The notes: a model not told the origin generated them from the letters alone. A stretch of DNA of 64,000 nucleotides from Sphingobium sp. OAS761 (GCF_024168485.1 NZ_JALJVY010000003.1:1-64000), one strand, 5' to 3'; shown: positions 18,806 through 28,241, numbered from the stretch's first letter. Numbers and translations: made by a program.

Positions 18806-19794
18806 AGCGGCAATATGCGCGTTTGCGCCGCCTCGGCTCGGCCGAGCGGGTTGCGCAGCGGCATGCCGAACGGCGCGGCCGAAATTTCGAAGACATCGCC
18901 GTCATGCAGCGGGAAATTGTCGGTAAAGGACAAGGTCGCCGTCCCGAAGAAATGGACATGGACGTCGCCGGGGCGACAGAACAGGCCATATTTGAAATGA
19001 TGATATTCCAGATTGGCGATGGAGTGGGCCATATTGAACTCACCGGTGACGAAAGGCCTTTCCCACACTGTCTCACCATCGCGCATGATGCGGCTCATGC
19101 CCTGCACATCCTCCGGCAACGGGCCGGTCAACAGCTCGGGGCCGATCGCCGCCTGGCGAAGTTTGGAATGGGCGAGCCACAGATAATTGCCGCGCTCAAT
19201 CACATGGTCCGAAAATTCATTGGCGAGCGTAAAGCCCAGGCGCCGCGGCACGCCTTCGTCGTCAATGATGTAGATGCCTGCTATTTCCGGCTCTTCGCTG
19301 CCGTCCTGCGCGAAAGCGGGGGAGATGAGCGGAGCACCGGGCGGCACCAGGCAGCTGCCGTCGCCCTTGTAGAACCATTCGGGCTGAACGCCGGGTGTGC
19401 CATCAGCCGGTTTGCCGCCTTCAAGGCCCATCAGGAACATGCGCAGCGAATCGGTCATCGCGCCGGCGGCCGCAGCCTTGTGCATCTTGTCGCGGCCCTC
19501 GGCCGAGCCCAGATGTGTGAGCCCTGTTCCGGTCAGATAGAGGTGCGCCGGATCGGGATGGTCGATCGGCGGCAGGATGCGCCCCTCGTCCAACGCGAGA
19601 TCAAGGTCCACCGGCTCGCCCTTGCGCGCGAGTGCGGCCTCAGCGAGCGATACGCCGTCCGCGAGCGCCCGCCGCGCCAGATCATAGCTGGTGGGCACGC
19701 CCTCCACCTCGAACGGCGCGTGCTCGCCGCACGCCGCAAGCACCCGCCCGCCGTCGACTCTACGCAACTGTACCAACCGCAATGCCATTGTCAT
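18802..19794 (-). CDS. AraD1-type FAH-superfamily protein (probable 2-keto-3-deoxy-L-arabonate dehydratase)
   Basis: The 330-residue protein has fumarylacetoacetate-hydrolase-superfamily features: LTGTGLTHLGSAEGRDKMH, PPGAPLISPAFAQDGSEEPE with metal ligands, FTLANEFSDH, and FTGSATLSF-like FFGTATLSF near the end. This is the GguC/AraD1 group found in arabinose and galactose loci. Between an arabinose dehydrogenase and an alpha-ketoglutarate semialdehyde dehydrogenase, the expected step is dehydration of 2-keto-3-deoxy-L-arabonate; this is inferred from context. ATG 19794 is chosen: the long upstream extension overlaps the ALDH gene and is out of character. Confidence 0.82.
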   Translation of the reverse strand: MTMALRLVQLRRVDGGRVLAACGEHAPFEVEGVPTSYDLARRALADGVSLAEAALARKGEPVDLDLALDEGRILPPIDHPDPAHLYLTGTGLTHLGSAEGRDKMHKAAAAGAMTDSLRMFLMGLEGGKPADGTPGVQPEWFYKGDGSCLVPPGAPLISPAFAQDGSEEPEIAGIYIIDDEGVPRRLGFTLANEFSDHVIERGNYLWLAHSKLRQAAIGPELLTGPLPEDVQGMSRIMRDGETVWERPFVTGEFNMAHSIANLEYHHFKYGLFCRPGDVHVHFFGTATLSFTDNFPLHDGDVFEISAAPFGMPLRNPLGRAEAAQTRILPL

Positions 19795-19816
19795 CGTCCC
19801 GCTATCCTGCGCCACA

Positions 19817-21394
19817 TCATTCGGCCAGAAACCGGCCGTCCAGCCGGTGCGGAAGCCCTCGCTGCGCGCCCGGCCTGAGCAGATCGGGGAGCAGGCTGGC
19901 CGGGAAGTCCTGATAGCAGACCGGGCGCAGGAAACGCTCGATTGCGCGTGTTCCGACAGAGGTGCTGCGGCCATCGGACGTGGCGGGAAACGGTCCGCCA
20001 TGCACCATCGCGTGGCACACCTCGACTCCAGTGGGCCAGCCATTGGCGATCAGGCGCCCGGCCTTCTCTGCAAGCTGCGGCAGCAGGCGCGCCACCAGCG
20101 GCTCATCGGCGACAGTGAAATGGACCGTCGCGGTAAGCTGCCCTTCCAACCTTGCGATGACGCGCGCCAACGCCGCCTCGCCGGCGCAACGGACAAGGAC
20201 GGACGATGCGCCGAACACTTCTTGCGACACATGGTCGTCAGCCAGGAAGTCGTCGGCCGAGGCCAAAAAAAGCGCCGCTTGCCCTTGATGCGGGCCCTGC
20301 CCTTCCCTGCCGCGCGCGAGCGGGACGACGCAGGCATTGTCGAGCAGTTGGCCGACGCCCTTTTCAAAGGCGGCATGGATGGTCGGCGTCAGCATCGTCG
20401 CAGCCGGCGCTTCAGACACGGCCTGCGCGGCCGCGGCCAGAAAGCGGTCGAGCGCCGGACTCTCCAGCGCAAGCACGAGACCGGGATTGGTGCAGAACTG
20501 ACCCGCGCCCATCGTCAGCGACGCCACATAGGCCGCACCGAGCGCTTCGGCTTTCTCCTCCAGCGCCGCCGGCATCAGCAGTACGGGGTTGATCGCGCTC
20601 ATTTCGGCGTAAACGGGAATCGGAACAGGGCGTGCGGCGGCGATCTTCATCAGCGCGAGGCCGCCACCCCGCGAGCCTGTGAAGCCAACCGCCCGGATGC
20701 GCGAATCGGCGACAAGCGCGGCCCCGACATCGTTCGACACCGCGTTCAGCAGGGAAAACACGCCTTCGGGCAGACCCGATGCAGCAACCGCGCGGGCGAT
20801 CGCGCCCGCCACCAGTTCGGATGTCCCGGGATGCGCCGGATGTCCCTTGACGACTACCGGACAGCCCGCCGCCAGAGCGGAAGCCGTATCTCCGCCCGCC
20901 ACCGAGAAGGCGAGCGGAAAGTTGGAGGCTCCGAACACCGCCACCGGACCGAGCGGCTCGTTACGCGAGCGCAGGTCGGAACGCGGCAACGGCTGCCTGT
21001 CCGGGATTGCGGGATCGACGCGCAGCCCCAGCCAGCCGCCGTCGCGCACCTCGGTCGCGAACAGGCGGAGTTGCCCCACCGTCCTGCCGCGTTCGCCGGT
21101 CAGCCGGGCGGGAGGGAGTCCGGTTTCCAGATGGGCTCGTTCCAACAGCTCATCCCCAAGCTCCTCGATATTGGCAGCGATCATCTCGAGGAAAGCCGCG
21201 CGTTCGGAAAGGGGCCGCATCGAATAGTCTCTAGCCGCCGCCTCGGCGAGCTCGCAGGCTCGACTCACATGCTCGGCGCCCGCGAGGCTGAACGGCGGCT
21301 CCAGCGGACGGCCGGTTTCGGCCTCGATTCCGCGGAATTGCTCGCGGGAAGCCAGGCGCTCCTGCCCAATGAAGAATTCGCCGGTAAGTGTCAC
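19817..21394 (-). CDS. Alpha-ketoglutaric semialdehyde dehydrogenase (NADP-type ALDH)
   Basis: The 525-residue aldehyde dehydrogenase has the cofactor region [42 protein letters not shown], the glutamate in YAEMSAINP, and the catalytic cysteine in [10 protein letters not shown]. This is the type III KGSADH pattern. It oxidises alpha-ketoglutaric semialdehyde to 2-oxoglutarate, the last step for both arabinose and xylose. No copy is present in the xyl operon nearby, so this enzyme probably serves both routes. It is the first gene of the minus-strand operon, and the motif at 21431-21446 lies 37 bases before its start. Confidence 0.92.
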   Translation of the reverse strand: MTLTGEFFIGQERLASREQFRGIEAETGRPLEPPFSLAGAEHVSRACELAEAAARDYSMRPLSERAAFLEMIAANIEELGDELLERAHLETGLPPARLTGERGRTVGQLRLFATEVRDGGWLGLRVDPAIPDRQPLPRSDLRSRNEPLGPVAVFGASNFPLAFSVAGGDTASALAAGCPVVVKGHPAHPGTSELVAGAIARAVAASGLPEGVFSLLNAVSNDVGAALVADSRIRAVGFTGSRGGGLALMKIAAARPVPIPVYAEMSAINPVLLMPAALEEKAEALGAAYVASLTMGAGQFCTNPGLVLALESPALDRFLAAAAQAVSEAPAATMLTPTIHAAFEKGVGQLLDNACVVPLARGREGQGPHQGQAALFLASADDFLADDHVSQEVFGASSVLVRCAGEAALARVIARLEGQLTATVHFTVADEPLVARLLPQLAEKAGRLIANGWPTGVEVCHAMVHGGPFPATSDGRSTSVGTRAIERFLRPVCYQDFPASLLPDLLRPGAQRGLPHRLDGRFLAE

Positions 21395-21430
21395 AAGTGT
21401 CTCCCAGAGCTTCCTACCAGTCTCCGGATA

Positions 21431-21446
21431 ATAACTCAGACATTAA
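21431..21446. promoter_or_regulatory. Candidate operator upstream of the arabinose operon
   Basis: On the minus strand the sequence reads TTAATGTCTGAGTTAT, matching TTTGTCTGAGTATA at most positions including the TGTCTGAGT core. It is in the gap between the KGSA dehydrogenase start (21394) and the stop of the FadR-type regulator (21518). The rest of this 123-base gap holds nothing recognisable. Confidence 0.48.
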
Positions 21447-21517
21447 TATGCAAGGCGCGACATGCCCGCACACCACGGCCATCAGCCACGGCGACCACCG
21501 ACATGGCGAATTGGCTG

Positions 21518-22300
21518 TCAATCTCTGGAAAAGGTCACCTTCCGACGTTGCGCGTCAGGCTCGGCGAGCGGCGTGATATCCTGCAATGCCAAGTTGACAA
21601 GATCGGTCATAGCGGCGCGCGCTGCACCATCATCGCCCGCCGCCACCGCATCGAACACCCGGCGATGATCGGGAATGGCATCGCGCCGCAGCGGGGCATG
21701 GCGCAGCTTGAACACCGTCGTCCAGGCTACCGCCGCACCAACTCCGCTTGTGAGGGTAATCAGGAAGGGATTGCCGGACGCATCCAGCAGCGCGGCGTGA
21801 AAATCCTGGTCTGCCTGGCGCCCCGCGTCGGTAGCCAGCGTATGCTCTTTCATAGCTTTGAGCGCGCGCTCCATCCGGAAGACCTGCTCGTCGGTTCGTC
21901 GCATCGCAGCAAGCGCCGCCGCCTCCGGTTCCACCACGCGGCGCAGTTCGAACAGGCTTTCCAACAACCTCGCGCTGGGTTCAAGTTCGAATATCCATTG
22001 CAGCACATCGGGATCGAGCATGTGCCATTTTGCGCGTGGGCTAACCTTCGTTCCCGTCTTCGGCCGTGATTCCACCAATCCTTTGGCAGACAATATCCGC
22101 AGCGCCTCGCGATAGGCCGTGCGCGAGATCTTCAACCGCTCGCTCGCCTCGATTTCGCCCAGCAGCAGTTCACCGGGCGAATAGCGCCCGGATACGATCG
22201 CGACGCCCAAATCGTGGGCCACCGACCCATGAATGCGCAATCGCTTGTCTCCCGGAGCCGAGTGTGCGCCTTTTGATGCGGTCAGATCTTCCATACTCAT
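21518..22300 (-). CDS. FadR-subfamily GntR transcription regulator
   Basis: The 260-residue protein has an N-terminal winged helix (LGVAIVSGRYSPGELLLGE, SRTAYREALRILSAKGLVESRPKTGTKV) and a C-terminal all-helical FCD effector domain (FELRRVVEPEAAALAA...DQDFHAALLDASGNP). Such regulators usually repress sugar-acid genes and release DNA on binding a sugar or sugar-acid. ATG 22300 is chosen from the start of similarity; the longer frame reads into the promoter region. It lies just upstream of the arabinose operon on the same strand and is the nearest candidate to bind the TGAGTAT-type motif. A TACTCATA sequence overlaps its own start codon (22293-22300), which may be chance. Confidence 0.9.
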   Translation of the reverse strand: MSMEDLTASKGAHSAPGDKRLRIHGSVAHDLGVAIVSGRYSPGELLLGEIEASERLKISRTAYREALRILSAKGLVESRPKTGTKVSPRAKWHMLDPDVLQWIFELEPSARLLESLFELRRVVEPEAAALAAMRRTDEQVFRMERALKAMKEHTLATDAGRQADQDFHAALLDASGNPFLITLTSGVGAAVAWTTVFKLRHAPLRRDAIPDHRRVFDAVAAGDDGAARAAMTDLVNLALQDITPLAEPDAQRRKVTFSRD

Positions 22301-22464
22301 AGTGTAACGCTGTTCCGCGCCGAGGCAATGTCGTGCGTGGCGACAGAAGCTTGATGACCAAGCAATCCGTTTTGTACGAGAAATGGGACGATTCGCACCG
22401 AATGGTCGGTCGCCGCCATCGGTGGCCGGTGATCGGCTTTCGTTTTGGGGAGGGGGCGCAACAG

Positions 22465-23679
22465 ATGCATGAGACCATGTCGACAACGGAAATGTTCCTT
22501 CTGGCGCTACTGATCATCTTCAGTCTGCCCTATCTTGTCTGGCGCCTGACCAGCATCGATCGGTTCGCCCCCCTGGTCGTGATGCAGATCATCGGCGGCG
22601 TAGCGCTCGGCCCCGGTGTGCTCGGCGCCGCTTTCCCGGCCTACTATGCTTTCATATTCCGCCCCGCTGTGGTGGAGACTCTCAACGGCATCGCCTGGTG
22701 GGGGGTGATGATCTTTGTCTGGATCGCAGGCCTCGAACTCGACCTGAAACAGGCATGGCAACGCCGATTGGAAACAGGCGTGTGCGCCGGATTGGCGCTG
22801 GTGGTGCCACTCGCGTTCGGATGTGCCGCCGCCATCCTCCTGCTCGCGCTGAAGGACGGATGGGGCGGACCGCTGGGCGCGCGCTGGCAAGTCGTGCTGG
22901 GCATCGGCATGGCCTGCGCCGTCACCGCTCTTCCCATTCTGGTCCTGTTTATGGAAAAACTCGAAATATTGAGGGAAGCGATGGGGCAACGCGTCCTGCG
23001 TTATGCGAGCTTGGACGACATCGCCATCTGGAGCATCCTGGCCCTAATCCTGCTTGATTGGAATCGTATCGGGCGGCAGGCCATCTTTATCATCGGCTTT
23101 GCCGCGACAGCGTGGCTCATCCGCAAAGTGACGCGGCGCTTGCCCGAATGTGATCGCTGGTACGGCGCGCTTGTTTGGCTGGCGGCTTGCGGCTTTGCTG
23201 CGGATTGGTGCGGACTGCACTTCATGGTAGGCGCATTTCTCGCGGGCGCCGTACTCGACGCGGAATGGTTCGACCAGGAACGGATGGCCCTTTTTCGCGA
23301 CCATGTCCTTCTGGCCGTCATGCCGGTCTTCTTTCTGAGCACGGGATTGAAAACGAATTGGGACGCGGGCGGCTTGGCGGTTTTCGGTGCCGCAGCGCTG
23401 CTGCTACTGGCTTCGGTGAGCGGCAAAATTCTCGGCCTGAGCTTGGCGGGCAAGGTCCTGAAATGGCCGAAGGGCGAAGCGGCCCTGATCGGTTGGCTGT
23501 TACAGACAAAAGCGCTCATCATGATCATCTTTGCCAATATCTTGCTGGATCGGCAGATCATTTCGCCCGAAACCTTTACCGCCCTCTTGTTGATGGCGAT
23601 AGCCAGCACAATGCTCACCATGCCGGTGGTGACGCCCAAGCTCAGACAATTGAAACACGGCGCGTCTCAGGTATTTTAG
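22465..23679 (+). CDS. CPA2-type cation/proton antiporter (KefB-like membrane domain only)
   Basis: The 404-residue protein is strongly hydrophobic with about 12 membrane segments. Typical pieces are VVMQIIGGVALGPGVLG, WWGVMIFVWIAGLELDLKQ, GLHFMVGAFLAGAVLD, and VMPVFFLSTGLKTNW, as in sodium or potassium/proton antiporters of the CPA2 group. There is no TrkA-N domain. ATG 22465 follows GGGGAGGGGGCG; an upstream in-frame extension from 22333 is hydrophilic and unlikely. Its place between a sugar regulator and the xyl operon is unusual; it could balance protons or cations when sugar acids accumulate, but this is speculation. Confidence 0.85.
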   Translation: MHETMSTTEMFLLALLIIFSLPYLVWRLTSIDRFAPLVVMQIIGGVALGPGVLGAAFPAYYAFIFRPAVVETLNGIAWWGVMIFVWIAGLELDLKQAWQRRLETGVCAGLALVVPLAFGCAAAILLLALKDGWGGPLGARWQVVLGIGMACAVTALPILVLFMEKLEILREAMGQRVLRYASLDDIAIWSILALILLDWNRIGRQAIFIIGFAATAWLIRKVTRRLPECDRWYGALVWLAACGFAADWCGLHFMVGAFLAGAVLDAEWFDQERMALFRDHVLLAVMPVFFLSTGLKTNWDAGGLAVFGAAALLLLASVSGKILGLSLAGKVLKWPKGEAALIGWLLQTKALIMIIFANILLDRQIISPETFTALLLMAIASTMLTMPVVTPKLRQLKHGASQVF

Positions 23680-23758
23680 CCATGGCATGTAGCGCCAAGA
23701 CTCACAGCCTGATCCACTGCCGTTATCCGTCCCATTGGCCGAAATGATCGAAATTCGC

Positions 23759-23797
23759 TTGACAGCGCAGCCTCTGCACGAAATGTTAGCGTTATCA
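23759..23797 (+). promoter_or_regulatory. xylX promoter with overlapping LacI/XylR-type operator
   Basis: TTGACA at 23759-23764 is a good -35 element. With a 17-base spacer the -10 region would be AATGTT at 23782-23787, which is weak. The operator TGTTAGCGTTATCA at 23784-23797 overlaps it directly, a standard repression layout. GAGAGAGG and a GTG start at 23826 follow. In Caulobacter the xylX promoter is also controlled by a LacI-family XylR, which supports the assignment. Confidence 0.65.
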
Positions 23798-23825
23798 TAA
23801 ACGTCCGGCGAGAGAGGATATACAG

Positions 23826-24977
23826 GTGAGCGAAGCTCCCTCAGCGACCGATTTGCTTTGCACGGACTGGCGCTCGGCCGCTTTTGTCGGACGAATCTCC
23901 ACTCTTGCCGGTCCTTCACCGATCCTGATCCGCGACGGGTTGGTATACGATGTGGTAGCGACGGCGCCGACCGTAGCCGCGCTTCTGACCATGGAGCACC
24001 CTGCTGCTGCAGATGGCGAATGCCTGGGTGTACTCGACGAGCTTCTGCCCGACCTGCCCCTCCTGTCGCCAGTCGATTTGCAATGTATCAAAGCCGCCGG
24101 CGTAACCTTTGCCTTGTCAGCGGTGGAGCGCGTGATCGAGGAGAGAGCGCGCGGCGATGCTGACGCCGCTGCCGCAGTGCGCGCGAAACTGGAAGGCCGG
24201 ATCGGAGGCAGCATTCGATCCGTCGCACCAGGCTCACCAGAGGCTGCCGCGCTCAAAGCGGCACTCACCGACGAGGGGCTCTGGTCACAGTATCTGGAAG
24301 TCGCGATCGGCCCCGATGCCGAGATTTTTACGAAAGCCCCGACCCTTTCCACCGTCGGCTGGGGAGCGGAAATCGGCATCCGTTCAGATTCGTCATGGAA
24401 CAACCCCGAACCCGAAGTCGTCCTGGTCGTCAACCCGCATGGGCGGATCATGGGCGCCACACTGGGCAACGACGTGAACTTGCGGGATTTCGAAGGGCGT
24501 AGCGCCCTCCTGCTGGGCAAGGCAAAGGACAATAACGCGTCCTGCGCCCTCGGACCGTTCATCCGCCTGTTCGACCGAACTTTCACGATGGATGATGTGC
24601 GCGATGCGCAAGTCGAGCTTACGATTACCGGAATCGATGGGTTTCACCTGACCGGTCTCTCCTCGATGCGGGAGATCAGCCGAGATCCCGAGGAACTCGT
24701 TAGTCAGGTTCTGAGCGAGCATCAATATCCCGACGGCTTTGCGCTGATGCTCGGCACGCTGTTCGCGCCGACGCAGGACCGGGACCAGCCCGGCCGCGGC
24801 TTCACGCACAAGGTTGGAGATGTCGTGCGGATCTCCACACCGAGCCTGGGTACGTTGGTCAATCGCGTCACGACATCGAAGGCCGCCGCCCCGTGGAAGG
24901 AGGGGATCACTGCACTGATGGCGAACCTTGCCAGCCGTGGCCTGTTGCAGACGAACGGAGGGCGCGCGCATGGTTGA
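23826..24977 (+). CDS. xylX: 2-keto-3-deoxy-D-xylonate dehydratase (XylX, FAH superfamily)
   Basis: The 383-residue protein has an FAH fold with the metal-binding region FTKAPTLSTVGWGAEIGI, NNPEPEVVLVVNPHGRI, LGNDVNLRDFEGRSALLLGKAKDNNASCALGP split across the mid-region, and HKVGDVVRISTPSLGTLVNRV near the end. It matches Caulobacter XylX in character and length, and the neighbours are xylB, xylC and xylE in the same order type. It dehydrates 2-keto-3-deoxy-D-xylonate to alpha-ketoglutaric semialdehyde. The GTG start has GAGAGAGG upstream. It is first gene of the xyl operon. Confidence 0.88.
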   Translation: MSEAPSATDLLCTDWRSAAFVGRISTLAGPSPILIRDGLVYDVVATAPTVAALLTMEHPAAADGECLGVLDELLPDLPLLSPVDLQCIKAAGVTFALSAVERVIEERARGDADAAAAVRAKLEGRIGGSIRSVAPGSPEAAALKAALTDEGLWSQYLEVAIGPDAEIFTKAPTLSTVGWGAEIGIRSDSSWNNPEPEVVLVVNPHGRIMGATLGNDVNLRDFEGRSALLLGKAKDNNASCALGPFIRLFDRTFTMDDVRDAQVELTITGIDGFHLTGLSSMREISRDPEELVSQVLSEHQYPDGFALMLGTLFAPTQDRDQPGRGFTHKVGDVVRISTPSLGTLVNRVTTSKAAAPWKEGITALMANLASRGLLQTNGGRAHG

Positions 24978-25025
24978 CCCAAACCCGATCCGTCCGTTCC
25001 ACCTTCCCGTTCTTGCCGGAGATCA

Positions 25026-25814
25026 TTGTTGTTGAATATCAAATCCCCAACTGCGGAACATGCCGCCTATCCCAGCCTGGCGGACAAGCGTGTGCTTGTG
25101 ACCGGCGGTGGCGCGGGCATAGGAGAAGCGCTTGTCGAGGCCTTTGCGCGTCAAGGCGCGCACGTCCTGTTTATCGACATTTTGGACGTTCCGTCGCAGA
25201 CACTCGTCCAACGCCTCGCTGCCAAGGCTGCCCACGCCCCCATATATCGCCATTGCGACCTGCGTGACATTGACGCCATCAGACGCACGATCGCCCAGCT
25301 TGAAAAGGAAGTCGGTGGGGTTGACGTTCTGATCAACAATGCTGCCAACGACGACCGCCACCGCGTCAATGATGTCACGCCCGAATATTGGGACGAGCGC
25401 ATTGCGATAAACCTGCGGCACCTGTTCTTCGCCGCACAGGCGGTCGTTCCGGGTATGCGGCGAGCAGGCGGCGGCGCCATCATCAACCTCGGATCGATCA
25501 GTTGGCATCTCGGGCTTGCCGACCTCGTCCTCTATCAAACTGCGAAGGCCGGGATAGAGGGTCTAACCCGGGGGTTGGCGCGTGATCTTGGACCGGACAA
25601 TATTCGCGTCAACACGATCGTTCCCGGCAACGTCCAGACTCCACGTCAGCAGCAATGGTATACGGCGGAGGAGGAAAAGGAGATCGTGTCAGCCCAGTGC
25701 CTCAAGGCTCGGATCCAGCCCGAAGATGTCGCCGCACTTGCCCTGTTTCTCGCTTCCGACGATGCGCGCATGTGCACCGCCCAGCAATATTTCGTCGATG
25801 CAGGTTGGCGGTGA
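25026..25814 (+). CDS. xylB: D-xylose 1-dehydrogenase (XylB, SDR family)
   Basis: The 262-residue short-chain dehydrogenase has the cofactor motif TGGGAGIGE, INNAANDDRH, serine in LGSISWHLGL and the YQTAK catalytic pair. Long stretches (YWDERIAINLRHLFF, ARDLGPDNIRVNTIVPGNV, ASDDARMCT, VDAGWR) match Caulobacter XylB closely. It oxidises D-xylose to xylonolactone with NAD. The start is a TTG (three TTG codons in a row at 25026-25034) with CGGAG six bases before; no ATG is available in frame. It follows xylX by 48 bases and overlaps xylC. Confidence 0.92.
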   Translation: MLLNIKSPTAEHAAYPSLADKRVLVTGGGAGIGEALVEAFARQGAHVLFIDILDVPSQTLVQRLAAKAAHAPIYRHCDLRDIDAIRRTIAQLEKEVGGVDVLINNAANDDRHRVNDVTPEYWDERIAINLRHLFFAAQAVVPGMRRAGGGAIINLGSISWHLGLADLVLYQTAKAGIEGLTRGLARDLGPDNIRVNTIVPGNVQTPRQQQWYTAEEEKEIVSAQCLKARIQPEDVAALALFLASDDARMCTAQQYFVDAGWR

Positions 25815-26692
25815 TTACAGGTTCGGCCAAATCCGTTTGCAAGGTCGGCGCCAAACTGGGCGAAGGGCCGTGCTGGTCCGACACCGAACAAAAGCTCTGG
25901 TTTGTCGATATAAAGGATTTGAAGATCCACCGTTTTGACCCTGAGGCCAATCGCCTCGACAGCTGGGCAGCACCCGCGCAGCCCGGCTGGATTTTCCCTA
26001 GCGGAAACGGCCGGATGATGACCGGGCTGCAAAGCGGCATTCATATGTTCGATCCCTCAAGCGGTGGCTTCGAACTGCTCGTTGAACCCGAGGTGCCTGA
26101 GCTTGGCAACCGGCTCAATGACGCCGTTACCGACTCTTCGGGCGCTGTTTGGTTCGGCACCATGGACGATGGCGAGGCGCGCGCGACAGGCCGCGTCTAT
26201 CGCTTCGCCGGTGGTGAAGTCGTCGCGACCGCCATTCCACCGTGCGCGATAACCAACGGTCCGGCGCTGTCGCCCGACGGAAGCATTCTCTATCATGTCG
26301 ATACGCTGGGCGGAACGATCCATGCCTATTCACTTGAAAACGGGCTGCCGGTTTCGGGCCGCTGCCTCGTCGCCATCGACCCAAGTCACGGCTATCCCGA
26401 CGGACCTTCCGTCGATGCCGAAGGCTGCATCTGGATCGGCCTTTTCGGCGGCTGGAAGGCACATCGCTACGCGCCGACGGGCGAGTTGCTCGCCACAATA
26501 AGCTTTCCCGTGGCCAATATCACCAAGATCGCGCTCGGGGGCGCGGATCTTTGCACCGCCTATGCGACAACCGCCCGAAAGGGGCTTTCGGCAGCCGAGC
26601 GCTTGCAGCAGCCCGATGCCGGCGACCTTTTCACATTCCAGGTCGATGTGCCGGGCCTTCCGGCGCCGAAAGCGGCACTTATCAACAGTTAG
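25811..26692 (+). CDS. xylC: D-xylono-1,4-lactonase (XylC, SMP-30/gluconolactonase family)
   Basis: The 293-residue SMP-30-type beta-propeller has LGEGPCWSDTEQKLWFVDIK with the metal-binding glutamate, NRLNDAVTDSSGAVWFGTMDDGE, CAITNGPALSPDGSILYHVDT and YPDGPSVDAEGCIW. It hydrolyses xylonolactone and may also act on arabinono- or galactonolactone, because no other lactonase is seen. The GTG start at 25811 overlaps the xylB stop (GTGA), which fixes the start; an earlier in-frame codon would run through xylB. Confidence 0.88.
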   Translation: MITGSAKSVCKVGAKLGEGPCWSDTEQKLWFVDIKDLKIHRFDPEANRLDSWAAPAQPGWIFPSGNGRMMTGLQSGIHMFDPSSGGFELLVEPEVPELGNRLNDAVTDSSGAVWFGTMDDGEARATGRVYRFAGGEVVATAIPPCAITNGPALSPDGSILYHVDTLGGTIHAYSLENGLPVSGRCLVAIDPSHGYPDGPSVDAEGCIWIGLFGGWKAHRYAPTGELLATISFPVANITKIALGGADLCTAYATTARKGLSAAERLQQPDAGDLFTFQVDVPGLPAPKAALINS

Positions 26693-26750
26693 AACAAGAT
26701 TGAAGCGCGGCGCCCGGACAGAATGGCGCGCGCCGAGGGGGAGGAATGAA

Positions 26751-28160
26751 ATGCGCGAAAATGTGTCAGGACAAGTCAATATGGCCTTTATCGCCGCCAT
26801 CGTTTCGGTAGCGACGATTGGCGGCTTCATGTTCGGTTACGACAGTGGCGTCATCAACGGAACGCAGGACGGCCTTGAACATGCGTTCGACCTGAGCAAG
26901 CTCGGCACGGGCTTCAATGTCGGGGCGATCCTTGTCGGATGCGCGTTCGGCGCTTTCGGCGCGGGGCGTCTCGCGGACATCATCGGCCGCCGGAGCGTGA
27001 TGATGATCGCGGCCATTCTGTTCCTGTTCAGCGCGCTCGGCGCCGGTGCGGCGCCCACTTCGTCTTTCTTCATCCTCGCCCGCCTCATCGGGGGCCTGGG
27101 TGTCGGAGCAGCGAGCGTCCTGTCTCCAGTCTATATCAGCGAAGTGACGCCGGCCTCGATCCGTGGCCGCCTGTCGAGCATCCAGCAGATCATGATCATC
27201 ACCGGCCTGACAGGCGCATTTGTCGCCAATTATGCGCTTGCCGCCTCAGCGGGCGGCTCACAGGCCGAATTCTGGCTTGGTTATCCCGCTTGGCGCTGGA
27301 TGTTCTGGATGCAGGGCATTCCGGCGGTCATCTATTTCATCGCACTGCTTTTCATCCCCGAAAGCCCGCGCTACCTGGTCGCACGGGGGCAGCATGACCG
27401 GGCCCGCGCCGTACTGACGCGCCTGTTCGGTCCCGCCGAAGCAGGCCGCAAGATCGCGGAAATCGACGCATCGCTGGCAACCGATCACCATCGGCCCAAG
27501 CTGTCCGATCTGGTTGACCGGTCGACCGGAAAAGTCCGCAAGATTGTATGGGCGGGCATCGGCCTGGCCGTATTCCAGCAGTTCGTCGGCATCAATGTCG
27601 TCTTCTACTATGGGGCCGTGCTGTGGCAGTCTGTCGGCTTCAGCGAAAATGATGCCCTGCTTATCAACATTCTGTCAGGCAGCCTGTCCATCCTGGCCTG
27701 CCTGACCACTGTCGTCCTTATCGACCGGATTGGCCGCAAACCGCTGTTGCTCATCGGCTCGGCAGGTATGGCGGCCAGCCTCTCGACGGTGGCGATCGCC
27801 TTCTCCACGGGCACGCTGGAGGGCGGTTCGCTTCAGCTATCCGACGCGGCCGGTACGGCGGCGCTGATCGCTGCCAATCTCTATGTCATCTTCTTCAACC
27901 TGAGCTGGGGTCCGGTGATGTGGGTGATGCTGGGCGAAATGTTCCCCAACCAGATCCGGGGTTCCGGCCTTGCGGTCGCGGGCTTTGCCCAATGGATCGC
28001 GAATTTCGGGATCAGCGTCAGCTTTCCGGCGCTGGCCGCCTCGATCGGCCTTGTCATAACCTATGGCTTCTACGCGGCTTCGGCGTTCATCTCCTTCTTC
28101 TTCGTGCGGGCCATGGTCCACGAAACGCGGGGACTGGAGCTGGAGGAAATGAAGGGCTGA
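26751..28160 (+). CDS. xylE: Sugar/H+ symporter, XylE-like (MFS sugar porter)
   Basis: The 469-residue protein has 12 predicted membrane segments and sugar-porter signatures: GGFMFGYDSGVINGTQ, GRLADIIGRRSVM, PVYISEVTPASIRGRL, FIPESPRYLV, QQFVGINVVFYYG and VMLGEMFPNQIRG. It should import D-xylose or glucose across the inner membrane. ATG 26751 follows GGGGGAGGAATGAA; the longer frame overlaps xylC and lacks similarity. It belongs to the xylXBC operon and precedes GH97 by 81 bases, a gap without a visible terminator. Confidence 0.9.
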   Translation: MRENVSGQVNMAFIAAIVSVATIGGFMFGYDSGVINGTQDGLEHAFDLSKLGTGFNVGAILVGCAFGAFGAGRLADIIGRRSVMMIAAILFLFSALGAGAAPTSSFFILARLIGGLGVGAASVLSPVYISEVTPASIRGRLSSIQQIMIITGLTGAFVANYALAASAGGSQAEFWLGYPAWRWMFWMQGIPAVIYFIALLFIPESPRYLVARGQHDRARAVLTRLFGPAEAGRKIAEIDASLATDHHRPKLSDLVDRSTGKVRKIVWAGIGLAVFQQFVGINVVFYYGAVLWQSVGFSENDALLINILSGSLSILACLTTVVLIDRIGRKPLLLIGSAGMAASLSTVAIAFSTGTLEGGSLQLSDAAGTAALIAANLYVIFFNLSWGPVMWVMLGEMFPNQIRGSGLAVAGFAQWIANFGISVSFPALAASIGLVITYGFYAASAFISFFFVRAMVHETRGLELEEMKG

Positions 28161-28241
28161 CGAGCGGTCCGACCGTCAAAGCCCTTCGCCGCCAAAAGCG
28201 CATGGCGGCAATTATACGCGAATAAGGAAAGGAAACTGGCA

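Noticed and set aside
19691..22069. 792-residue plus-strand open frame over the ALDH and FadR region
   Set aside because: It runs antisense to three well-supported genes and has no motif; it results from GC-rich codon use.
22291..22300. CCATACTCAT at the FadR-type start codon as an autoregulatory site
   Set aside because: The match is only eight bases and coincides with the coding sequence for the first three residues; kept as a remark, not as a feature.
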